Source: a candidate division CSSED10-310 bacterium
Lineage (GTDB): Bacteria > CSSED10-310 > JAFGJC01
DNA: 14,033 nucleotides
Assembly: GCA_016929305.1 (NCBI GenBank)
Contig: JAFGJC010000474.1
Span: 1 to 14,033 of the forward strand
Reading direction: 5' to 3'
The position numbers and the translations under genes are program-made. Of this stretch, positions 7,445-13,375 are shown piece after piece. Every line of letters starts with the position of its first letter. The stretch's first letter is position 1. Under the pieces are notes generated by a model. It saw nothing but the letters and a program-made list of their open reading frames with translations. It was not told where the DNA came from and did not search any database.

Positions 7445-8212
7445 TTATCGTTCCCGCCGTTTCATAGTAACACCCAATACGCGGGTTTCTTTCAGTGGAA
7501 TGATCATCGGTGCCCACTCGATCTCTTCACCACTCCTCTGATCCAGTACCACCAAAGTCACTTCAACGGCTAGGGGCAAATGATGTCTTAACTCACGGTT
7601 CATAACTCGCGTTTCACCATCAACTTCTTCCATGGATTCTTCGATTTCGATATGTTCGGGACCCCAGCTCTCAACCCATTCTCCCTCTTCCGGCATGTCA
7701 TCAAGAAGCCGGCTTGGTCTTGGATAATAGAAATATCTGAATTTTATTTCCGTCACATCTGAATCCAGGATATATGTGTACCCCTTTTCATCGCTAAAAA
7801 AATCCGTGTTTGAAAAAATAGCTTCTCGGACGATCAGTCCCTCTCCCGATTCAGCACTAATCGTGATTTCTTTTAAACCCATTGGAAATCCTGCAAACGT
7901 CATTGATTCTGATGTAGATACAAATGAGAGGGTATCTGATGTTCCATCAAAAATCATTTGGTAATGGGTTTCGTCTTCCTGTTTGCCCCGGACATTTATA
8001 GCGCCTGAAATTTCACGTCTAAGGCGATCATATAGAATCCGTTTGCGTTGATACAGATCAAGATCACGTTCTCCGGCACGCCACGCGCGTACGCCTGTAG
8101 AAAGCCCAGCCGAAATTGCCAGGCTGATCATTGCCAGGATCGTGACAGCGAGGAGAACTTCGAGCAGCGTGAAACCGCATGCAGACTTTGATGCAAGTTT
8201 GCGCGTTTTCAA
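7445..8212 (-). CDS. gspJ: Minor pseudopilin GspJ
   Basis: Minor pseudopilin of 255 residues. The start is TTG at 8212, overlapping the gspI stop by four bases (TTGA), with GAGG seven bases upstream; no ATG or GTG lies before the prepilin motif. The cleavage motif is CG13-FTLLEVLLAVTILAMI with Glu at mature position 5, and the membrane helix is about 14-38. The body is beta-rich (LSFVSTSESMTFAGFPMGLK at 95-114, EIKFRYFYYP at 155-164) and ends in a basic KRRER. Length and location between gspI and gspK fit the GspJ family, which forms the tip complex with GspI and GspK. Non-ATG initiation is predicted to depend on translation of gspI. Confidence 0.94.
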   Translation of the reverse strand: MKTRKLASKSACGFTLLEVLLAVTILAMISLAISAGLSTGVRAWRAGERDLDLYQRKRILYDRLRREISGAINVRGKQEDETHYQMIFDGTSDTLSFVSTSESMTFAGFPMGLKEITISAESGEGLIVREAIFSNTDFFSDEKGYTYILDSDVTEIKFRYFYYPRPSRLLDDMPEEGEWVESWGPEHIEIEESMEEVDGETRVMNRELRHHLPLAVEVTLVVLDQRSGEEIEWAPMIIPLKETRVLGVTMKRRER

Positions 8213-8694
8213 CTGCCGTCCTCACTCTCTTCTTCGGGACCGACATATGCGTACAGCGTTGACAGTTGAGCATGACCTGGATATCCCGTTTCAGGCCATG
8301 AAACGCGAACAATGACTTCAAATAACTTCAAAGTTGATTCTTCTTCGACCCAATCCAGATACATTTGATTGCTATTGGCATCATCGGGAGGAATCGTTTC
8401 CTGTGCCGGTGTCGCTCGCTCCACAACTTCCGCTTCCCAGATAAATGTATCGTTGTATGAACCCGAATAAGTTCCTGGTTCGAGTCTGGGATTGATCAAT
8501 AATGATTCCATCGCTTGCTGTGCAACCATAAGACCTTCTGTGTAGAGTTTGGATTGACTGACACCCTTCAAAGAACTCGTAAAAATATGCATCACACCAA
8601 CTAGAACCAAAGAGAGGATTGCAATAGCAACCATTATCTCTAATAGGGTAAATCCCTTTCCTGCAAGATCTGAGCTGCGTTCAATCCGTTTCAT
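8209..8694 (-). CDS. gspI: Minor pseudopilin GspI
   Basis: Minor pseudopilin of 161 residues from ATG 8694, which overlaps the end of gspH by 14 bases. No convincing Shine-Dalgarno is visible, so translational coupling to gspH is likely. The prepilin motif is GKG14-FTLLEIMVAIAILSLVLVG with Glu at mature position 5. Residues AQQAMESLL (58-66) match the A-x-x-x-A/M-E-x-L helix end common in GspI. A beta-sheet C-terminal domain (about 80-150) follows, and the last residues are strongly acidic (EEESED). It likely nucleates the tip complex with GspJ and GspK. Confidence 0.93.
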   Translation of the reverse strand: MKRIERSSDLAGKGFTLLEIMVAIAILSLVLVGVMHIFTSSLKGVSQSKLYTEGLMVAQQAMESLLINPRLEPGTYSGSYNDTFIWEAEVVERATPAQETIPPDDANSNQMYLDWVEEESTLKLFEVIVRVSWPETGYPGHAQLSTLYAYVGPEEESEDGS

Positions 8695-9274
8695 CTTCGG
8701 ATTCTATTTTCACTCTGCCGGTAACTCGATTCACTTGAATGAAATACCGGCGACCGTCATTTAATGCTATCGTTATAATGCCTCCCGTACTGTGCCCTTT
8801 TGGGAAAAAACGGATATAGGCTTTATCGACGCTGACCGTTTCGTTTGTTTCCAGCCGGAAACTTTCAAAAATCACATCGGGAGGCAAGGTGTAGGTCTGT
8901 CTAAGAAACTCCGGTTGATATTGGGACGATCCGGAATCTGCGGTATTCTGATTGGCGTTTTGATACTCGGCTTCGTCAGCGCTAATCGCATGAGGTTGTG
9001 ATGTTTGCGGCAATCTCGCTTCAAAGTGATATTCAGAGGTTTCAAAATCAATAGAAACCGTGACAACACCCCGTTGAGCCACCGCATAGCTCCGTGCAGC
9101 ACGAAGCGCAGCGGCCATCTGGCGTACTGCCGTTTTCAGCTTGGCAATTTGAAATCCTTTGGAAATACGGGGCGAGGCAATTGATAAAATAATGGTAATG
9201 ACAACCAGCACAGCCAATATCTCGATAAGCGTATATCCGGATGACTCGGATTTTTTAGACAAGGTGTACTGCAA
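8681..9274 (-). CDS. gspH: Minor pseudopilin GspH
   Basis: Minor pseudopilin of 197 residues. The only suitable start before the prepilin motif region is TTG at 9274, with GGAAGGA ending eight bases upstream and five bases after the gspG stop; a second TTG four codons later is possible. The prepilin site is SG13-YTLIEILAVLVVITIIL: Tyr instead of Phe at mature position 1, Glu at position 5. The helix continues with LKTAVRQMAAALRAARSYAV (46-65), typical of GspH/FimT. The C-terminal motif FFPKGHSTGGIITIALNDG (156-174), followed by RRYFIQVNRVTGRVKI (175-190), matches the GspH domain. A Gln/Asn/Ser-rich insert sits at 92-122 between strands. GspH normally joins the tip complex to the GspG shaft. 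Confidence 0.93.
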   Translation of the reverse strand: MQYTLSKKSESSGYTLIEILAVLVVITIILSIASPRISKGFQIAKLKTAVRQMAAALRAARSYAVAQRGVVTVSIDFETSEYHFEARLPQTSQPHAISADEAEYQNANQNTADSGSSQYQPEFLRQTYTLPPDVIFESFRLETNETVSVDKAYIRFFPKGHSTGGIITIALNDGRRYFIQVNRVTGRVKIESEDETD

Positions 9275-9279
9275 GCGGG

Positions 9280-9654
9280 TTATCCTTCCACAACAATGGG
9301 TTCACCACCGCCTGCCGTGCATGTGATGACAAATGCTCTCCCACTATCCCTCACTTCATACTGATACTCATTTTTCCATGGATCGAGAGGTACTTCTGAA
9401 GAGTCGAGATAATCCGGTATCAAAGCTTGAAGCCCATCAGGAAATTTACCCTGTTCCATGAGATAGATATTGAGATTGGATTTAAAATTTTCCATTTGAG
9501 CGTATGCAGCTTCGCGTTTAGCTTTTTCCAGCCGGTTGAAAATTTTTGTGCCGACCAGACTCGCTATTAATCCAATAATGACGACAACTACCATAATTTC
9601 GACAAGGGTGAAGCCGCGCTGGTTTTGTTTTTGATTTAAAATCCTTATAAACAT
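9280..9654 (-). CDS. gspG: Major pseudopilin GspG
   Basis: Main shaft subunit of the T2SS pseudopilus; 124 residues from ATG 9654. An in-frame GTG at 9666 is rejected because it lies within the GGAGG ribosome site that serves ATG 9654. The prepilin site is RG14-FTLVEIMVVVVIIGLIASLV with Glu at mature position 5. The rest follows the family: KAKREAAYAQMENFKSNLNI (45-64), YLMEQGKFPDGLQALI (64-79), then VPLDPWKNEYQYE (88-100). Lys replaces the usual Gly of DPWGNPYQY. The end is VITCTAGGGEPIVVEG in place of the usual aspartate-rich G-A-D-G loop that binds calcium in characterised GspG proteins. A lone Cys112 lies there. Identity is secure; loss of calcium binding is inferred. Confidence 0.96.
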   Translation of the reverse strand: MFIRILNQKQNQRGFTLVEIMVVVVIIGLIASLVGTKIFNRLEKAKREAAYAQMENFKSNLNIYLMEQGKFPDGLQALIPDYLDSSEVPLDPWKNEYQYEVRDSGRAFVITCTAGGGEPIVVEG

Positions 9655-9659
9655 CAGAT

Positions 9660-9664
9660 CCTCC
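9660..9664 (-). promoter_or_regulatory. Ribosome binding site deciding the gspG start
   Basis: GGAGG, then spacer ATCTG, then ATG 9654. The same layout (GGAGG, AT-Y-TG, ATG) precedes the nuclease-family gene. The site lies in the 31-base gap between gspF and gspG and is consistent with strong independent initiation for the most abundant subunit. Confidence 0.8.
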
Positions 9665-9685
9665 ACAAATTACTGTATATGTTAA

Positions 9686-10909
9686 TTACAAAGGCATATC
9701 GGAAATACTGAAAACAGCCAACAGCATTGCAAAAACGACAAATCCGACCACCAGACCCATCACAATGATGAGTAATGGTTCCACTAGCGACATTGCCCGT
9801 TGAATGGCAATCTTAACATCGCGTTCATAAGTATCCGCCACTTTGAGTAACATCGCCTCGAACGATCCCGTCTCTTCTCCAACGGCGATCATATGAACTG
9901 CCAATGCAGGGAAACAGCCGGTTTCTTTGAGCGGGGTCGCCAGACCACCTCCCTCTTTCAACCGGCTATAAACATTCAACAGAGATGACGCAATTACTTC
10001 ATTGGTCAGTGTATCCTTTACAATTGACAGTGCCTGCAAAATAGGGACGCCGGATCGCACAAGGGTTCCTAACGTTCTTGCAAAACGGGCTATCTCTATT
10101 TTCTGTATCAACTGTCCAGCGACAGGCATTTTCAATTTAAACTTATCCCACTTCAATCTTCCTTCATCGGTCTTCAAGTATTGATTGATGGCGAAGTAAA
10201 CCAGCAACAACCCTCCGATGACAAAAAACCAGCTCCGTTTAAAAAAATCAACGAAATCAACGAGAATTCGAGTCGCGAGCGGCAGATCAGCACCCATATT
10301 CTCGAAAATAACCGTAAACTTCGGTAGAACAAAGGTCACCATCAATCCCACGACCAAAGCGCCGACAATAATCAGAAGAATTGGATATACACTTGCGGAG
10401 ACAATTTCTTCACGAAGTTCCTGAGAGCTTTCGAGAAAGCCTGACAATCGTTGAAGGATAGATTCCAGAACACCACCCGCTTCACCCGAACGGATCATGT
10501 TGACGTAGAGCCGGCTGAAAACTTTGGGATGCCGGCCCAATGCATCCGCGAACGAGCTGCCACCCTGAACATTGCGTCTTACCTCTTTAATGATATCCCG
10601 CATCTTGTCATTTTCAGTCAGCTCAGAAGATATTGCCAGACATCTGTCCAACTGAACACCGGCATCGGCCAATGTGGAAAGTTTAGCGGTAAAATCCATA
10701 ACATCTCGACGCGCTACTCTCTGGAAAATCTTCCCCAGATGTATTTCCGATGTAAAACGATTTGCTTTTTCTTCCGATTTACTTATGTTCAGCGGCCGCA
10801 GATTTTGTTCTCTGATTTTGGCAATAACATAGGCTTCATTGGGTGCCTCCATGATTCCGGTTTGGTGTTTCCCGTTTTGATCAGCAGCGCGATAGGTGAA
10901 TTTTGCCAT
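9686..10909 (-). CDS. gspF: Inner-membrane platform protein GspF
   Basis: Polytopic core of the T2SS platform, 407 residues, the usual family length. The N-terminus MAKFTYRAADQNGKHQTG is characteristic. Two T2SF domains follow at about 69-192 and 272-394, with paired motifs FTAKLSTLADAGVQLDRCL (73-91) and FARTLGTLVRSGVPILQAL (276-294), then MIRSGEAGGVLESIL (138-152) and MIAVGEETGSFEAML (340-354). Membrane segments are at about 174-196, 226-242 and 376-400. It couples ATP-driven motion of GspE to pseudopilin addition. ATG 10909 has AAAGGGA upstream and begins 19 bases after the gspE stop. Nothing unusual was seen. Confidence 0.98.
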   Translation of the reverse strand: MAKFTYRAADQNGKHQTGIMEAPNEAYVIAKIREQNLRPLNISKSEEKANRFTSEIHLGKIFQRVARRDVMDFTAKLSTLADAGVQLDRCLAISSELTENDKMRDIIKEVRRNVQGGSSFADALGRHPKVFSRLYVNMIRSGEAGGVLESILQRLSGFLESSQELREEIVSASVYPILLIIVGALVVGLMVTFVLPKFTVIFENMGADLPLATRILVDFVDFFKRSWFFVIGGLLLVYFAINQYLKTDEGRLKWDKFKLKMPVAGQLIQKIEIARFARTLGTLVRSGVPILQALSIVKDTLTNEVIASSLLNVYSRLKEGGGLATPLKETGCFPALAVHMIAVGEETGSFEAMLLKVADTYERDVKIAIQRAMSLVEPLLIIVMGLVVGFVVFAMLLAVFSISDMPL

Positions 10910-10928
10910 TATATCCCTTTATTTTCTT

Positions 10929-12647
10929 CTATATGATTTCTTCTTCCTGTGTGACGCGCATTACTTCCTCGATTGTTGTAACACCTTGTTTTACTTTGTT
11001 CCATCCGTCTTCACGAAGTGTTTTCATTCCCAATTTTCTTGCTTCTCGTTTTAAAACATTTGCACTGGATTTCTCTAAAATGAGATTTCTGAGATGGTCT
11101 GAAATGACGAACAATTCATATATCCCCATTCGACCCCGGTATCCCGTATTGCTGCATTTCCGACAGCCGACACCCTGATAAACAACGGCATCCTCGGCAT
11201 TGCCATTTTCAATTTCCATTTCAGCCAAAGCATTCTGATCGACGCGTGTAGGTTCTTTACAATCCGGGCAGATCGTGCGCACGAGTCGCTGAGCAAGCAC
11301 TCCATCCAGGCAGGATGCAATCAGATAATTTTCGACACCCATGTCTTGCAAACGTGTTACAGCACCAGGGGCATCATTTGTGTGAACCGTAGAGAAAACA
11401 AGGTGACCTGTAAGCGCAGATTGCACAGCTATTTCAGCCGTTTCAAAATCTCGAATCTCCCCCACCATGATTACATCGGGATCCTGACGGACAATGTGTC
11501 GCAAACCGGAAGCAAACGACAAACCAATTTTGGTATTTACCTGAATCTGGTTCACGCCTTTCAACTGATATTCGACCGGATCTTCGACTGTGATAATTTT
11601 TTTATCCGGCTGATTTATTTTATCCAATGCCGCATACAAAGTAGTTGTCTTGCCTGATCCTGTCGGACCTGTGACAAGAATCATGCCATGAGGATGATGG
11701 ATCAGTTGCTGAAAAATTTTCAGATGACTCTGCGGAAAACCCAAAGATTCCAGTTCAATAAACATGCTGCTTTGATCTAACAATCGCATGACGACACTTT
11801 CGCCGTGCAGAGTCGGGACGGTACTCACACGTACATCAATTTTCTGACCCATAATCCTTAAGCGTATTCGTCCATCTTGCGGAAGCCTGTGCTCAGCAAT
11901 GTTGAGACCACTGAGAATTTTAATTCGGGAAATAATGGCCGCTTGAAATCGTTTTGGCGGGGCTTCCTGATCATGAAGCACGCCGTCAATACGGTATCTG
12001 ATTTTCAAATCGCCTTCGAATGGTTCGATGTGAATATCGCTGGCGCCGACCTCCACCGCTTGAGAAAATAGCAGGTTGACAAGTTTGATGACGGGTGCTT
12101 CCGATGCCATGTCTCTCAGCGTATCAACGTCTTGATCTTCTTCTTTGCCAAGTATTTCAAGATCTTCCTCTTCCATGTCATTCAAAATCATTTTCATACT
12201 GGAGGTTCCGCTGCCATAAAGCTCTTCAATCCGTCGATCAATCTCCGTAGCATCCGCAATAACCAATTCCATCTCGCGATTCAATATCAAGCGTAAACTA
12301 TCATAAACATTAATTTTCAAAGGATCCTTGACCGCGATTTTCATCACGTTGGATGTCATTTCCAAAGGTAGTATCTGGTTCTGGCGGATGAATTTCACGG
12401 AGAGCGGCAACTCCTGAACCATGGACACATCAACTTCAGATAAATCCAGAAAAGGTACTTTGAAAAATGAACTTACATTCTCAGCATACTTGCGCGTTGA
12501 CAATAAACCGAACTCCAAAAGAATTTCGTGGATTGTCTTTCCTGTTCGTTCAGATTGTTTCCGGGCGACTTCAAGATCTTCCATGGTGACCGCACCTGAA
12601 TGCAATAAATGCTGATCAAAACTGATATCAGGTAAAGTTAACTCCAA
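10929..12647 (-). CDS. gspE: Type II secretion ATPase GspE
   Basis: Cytoplasmic hexameric ATPase that drives pseudopilus assembly; 572 residues from TTG 12647. GTG 12650 is also in frame, but it would leave only two bases after the GGAGG, whereas TTG gives the five-base spacer seen in three other genes here. An N-terminal MshEN/GspE-N domain spans about 10-145. The nucleotide-binding half has Walker A GPTGSGKTT (327-335), the Asp box ITVEDPVEY (352-360), Walker B DPDVIMVGEIRD (389-400) and the His box GHLVFSTVHTNDA (414-426). The zinc-type tetracysteine motif is present as CPDC (460-463) and CRKC (495-498), as in T2SS GspE and PilB. All catalytic elements look intact. It opens the gsp gene set, 134 bases after the nuclease-family gene. 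Confidence 0.98.
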   Translation of the reverse strand: MELTLPDISFDQHLLHSGAVTMEDLEVARKQSERTGKTIHEILLEFGLLSTRKYAENVSSFFKVPFLDLSEVDVSMVQELPLSVKFIRQNQILPLEMTSNVMKIAVKDPLKINVYDSLRLILNREMELVIADATEIDRRIEELYGSGTSSMKMILNDMEEEDLEILGKEEDQDVDTLRDMASEAPVIKLVNLLFSQAVEVGASDIHIEPFEGDLKIRYRIDGVLHDQEAPPKRFQAAIISRIKILSGLNIAEHRLPQDGRIRLRIMGQKIDVRVSTVPTLHGESVVMRLLDQSSMFIELESLGFPQSHLKIFQQLIHHPHGMILVTGPTGSGKTTTLYAALDKINQPDKKIITVEDPVEYQLKGVNQIQVNTKIGLSFASGLRHIVRQDPDVIMVGEIRDFETAEIAVQSALTGHLVFSTVHTNDAPGAVTRLQDMGVENYLIASCLDGVLAQRLVRTICPDCKEPTRVDQNALAEMEIENGNAEDAVVYQGVGCRKCSNTGYRGRMGIYELFVISDHLRNLILEKSSANVLKREARKLGMKTLREDGWNKVKQGVTTIEEVMRVTQEEEII

Positions 12648-12652
12648 CACAA

Positions 12653-12657
12653 CCTCC
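12653..12657 (-). promoter_or_regulatory. Ribosome binding site deciding the gspE start
   Basis: AAAGGAGG, then TTGTG, then TTG 12647. The full GGAGG core with five-base spacing favours TTG over the GTG one codon earlier. A strong ribosome site paired with a weak start codon may tune ATPase levels; that is inference. Confidence 0.65.
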
Positions 12658-12781
12658 TTTATTCAATATCTCGAATAGTCTTATTAAAAACACCGCAGCG
12701 CATGTAAAGTTCCCGATTCCGTCGATTTATTTGTATCATTGTCACAGTTTTAATGCTTTGGTTCTAAAGATGAAGTGGTGA
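12658..12781 (-). promoter_or_regulatory. Leader between nuclease-family gene and gspE; weak promoter candidate only
   Basis: Noncoding spacer with no clear terminator or RNA structure. The best sigma-70-like pair is TTTACA (12703-12708) and TAATAA (12681-12686) with a 16-base spacer on the minus strand. The -35 is good but the -10 matches only about half of consensus. It would start transcription about 17 bases before the gspE ribosome site. A secondary gsp promoter is possible, and read-through from the upstream promoter is equally compatible. Confidence 0.25.
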
Positions 12782-13267
12782 TTACATGCTATATTTGCCA
12801 AAATCCTCCGGTTTAAGAGATTTTAACCAGTCTTTTAGTTTTTCAGCATCTTCCTGATCTTTTCCATGATCAGCCGCCTTACTCTTCTCCACCACTTCCT
12901 GCTCAACGTAAATCGGTGCATCAAATCGCAGAGCCAAAGCGATGGCATCCGAAGGTCGAGCATCAATCGTGAATGTTTTTATTTTTGTCTTAAACTCAAG
13001 GACGGCAAAGTAAGTCCCATCTTTCAAGTCTGTGATAAGAGCTCGCGATACTATTACACCGAGTTTTTTCATAATTTTCTTCATCAGATCATGGGTCATA
13101 GGACGAGGTGTCGGTATCTTCTCTAATTCCAGAGCGATCGCATTTGCTTCAAAAACGCCAACCCATATGGGAACAACAAGATTTCCCTCCTCATTCTTTA
13201 AAATAATGATCGGCATGTTCGTCAGCGGATCCAGCGTGAGATTTTTCACAGACATTTTAATTAGCAT
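12782..13267 (-). CDS. Bifunctional nuclease (BFN/DUF151) family protein
   Basis: Soluble protein of 161 residues from ATG 13267, chosen because GGAGG lies five bases upstream; a TTG four codons earlier sits at the ribosome site itself. The BFN domain spans about 1-125 with the family's conserved stretches: MPIIILKNEEGNLVVPIWVG (18-37), FEANAIALELE (39-49), RPMTHDL (55-61) and the strongly conserved DARPSDAIALALR (102-114). A charged linker and the usual C-terminal LKDWLKSLKPEDF (144-156) follow. The family name comes from plant proteins with reported RNase and DNase activity; the role of bacterial members is poorly defined. It is co-oriented with the gsp genes and has its own likely promoter. 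A link to secretion is not shown by sequence. Confidence 0.92.
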   Translation of the reverse strand: MLIKMSVKNLTLDPLTNMPIIILKNEEGNLVVPIWVGVFEANAIALELEKIPTPRPMTHDLMKKIMKKLGVIVSRALITDLKDGTYFAVLEFKTKIKTFTIDARPSDAIALALRFDAPIYVEQEVVEKSKAADHGKDQEDAEKLKDWLKSLKPEDFGKYSM

Positions 13268-13272
13268 CAAAT

Positions 13273-13277
13273 CCTCC
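13273..13277 (-). promoter_or_regulatory. Ribosome binding site of the nuclease-family gene
   Basis: GGAGG, then ATTTG, then ATG 13267. It decides the start against an in-frame TTG at 13279. Confidence 0.8.
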
Positions 13278-13291
13278 AAACATGAACTATC

Positions 13292-13306
13292 AGGATCGCT
13301 GATCCT
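13292..13306 (-). repeat. Perfect inverted repeat in the leader of the nuclease-family gene
   Basis: AGGATC-AGC-GATCCT on the minus strand: a perfect six-base stem with a three-base loop. It lies about 6-20 bases after the predicted transcription start and 14 bases before the GGAGG site. It could be an operator or a 5' leader hairpin. No U-tract follows, so it is not a terminator. Confidence 0.5.
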
Positions 13307-13318
13307 TACTCATCTTTG

Positions 13319-13346
13319 ATTATAATAGTTAAGACACAAATGTAAA
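13319..13346 (-). promoter_or_regulatory. Predicted sigma-70 promoter of the nuclease-family gene (and possibly the gsp operon)
   Basis: The minus strand has TTTACA (13341-13346, five of six consensus bases), a 16-base spacer and a perfect TATAAT (13319-13324). The predicted start of transcription is near 13312, about 45 bases before the ATG. It is the strongest promoter-like sequence noted and lies in the gap after the TrkA-type gene. A second inverted repeat, TTGAG-N3-CTCAA, sits two bases upstream of the -35 (13349-13361). Confidence 0.7.
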
Positions 13347-13375
13347 TATTGAGATGCTCAAAACCATTAAAGGCA

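Noticed and set aside
9655..9666. GTG start four codons upstream for gspG (and the equivalent TTG at 13279 for the nuclease-family gene)
   Set aside because: Both codons sit at the GGAGG site that serves the downstream ATG, so they are part of the ribosome site rather than starts.
10451..10936. Plus-strand open frame of 161 codons opposite gspF
   Set aside because: It lies wholly antisense to a well-conserved GspF, has no recognisable domain, and its composition looks like complementary-strand coding.
12700..12713. Sigma-54-like GG-N10-GC before gspE
   Set aside because: The invariant dinucleotides are present, but the surrounding consensus bases match poorly; chance occurrence is likely.
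13349..13361. TTGAG-ATG-CTCAA as a terminator of the TrkA-type gene
   Set aside because: Only five base pairs and no T-run after it on the minus strand; kept instead as a possible operator beside the promoter.
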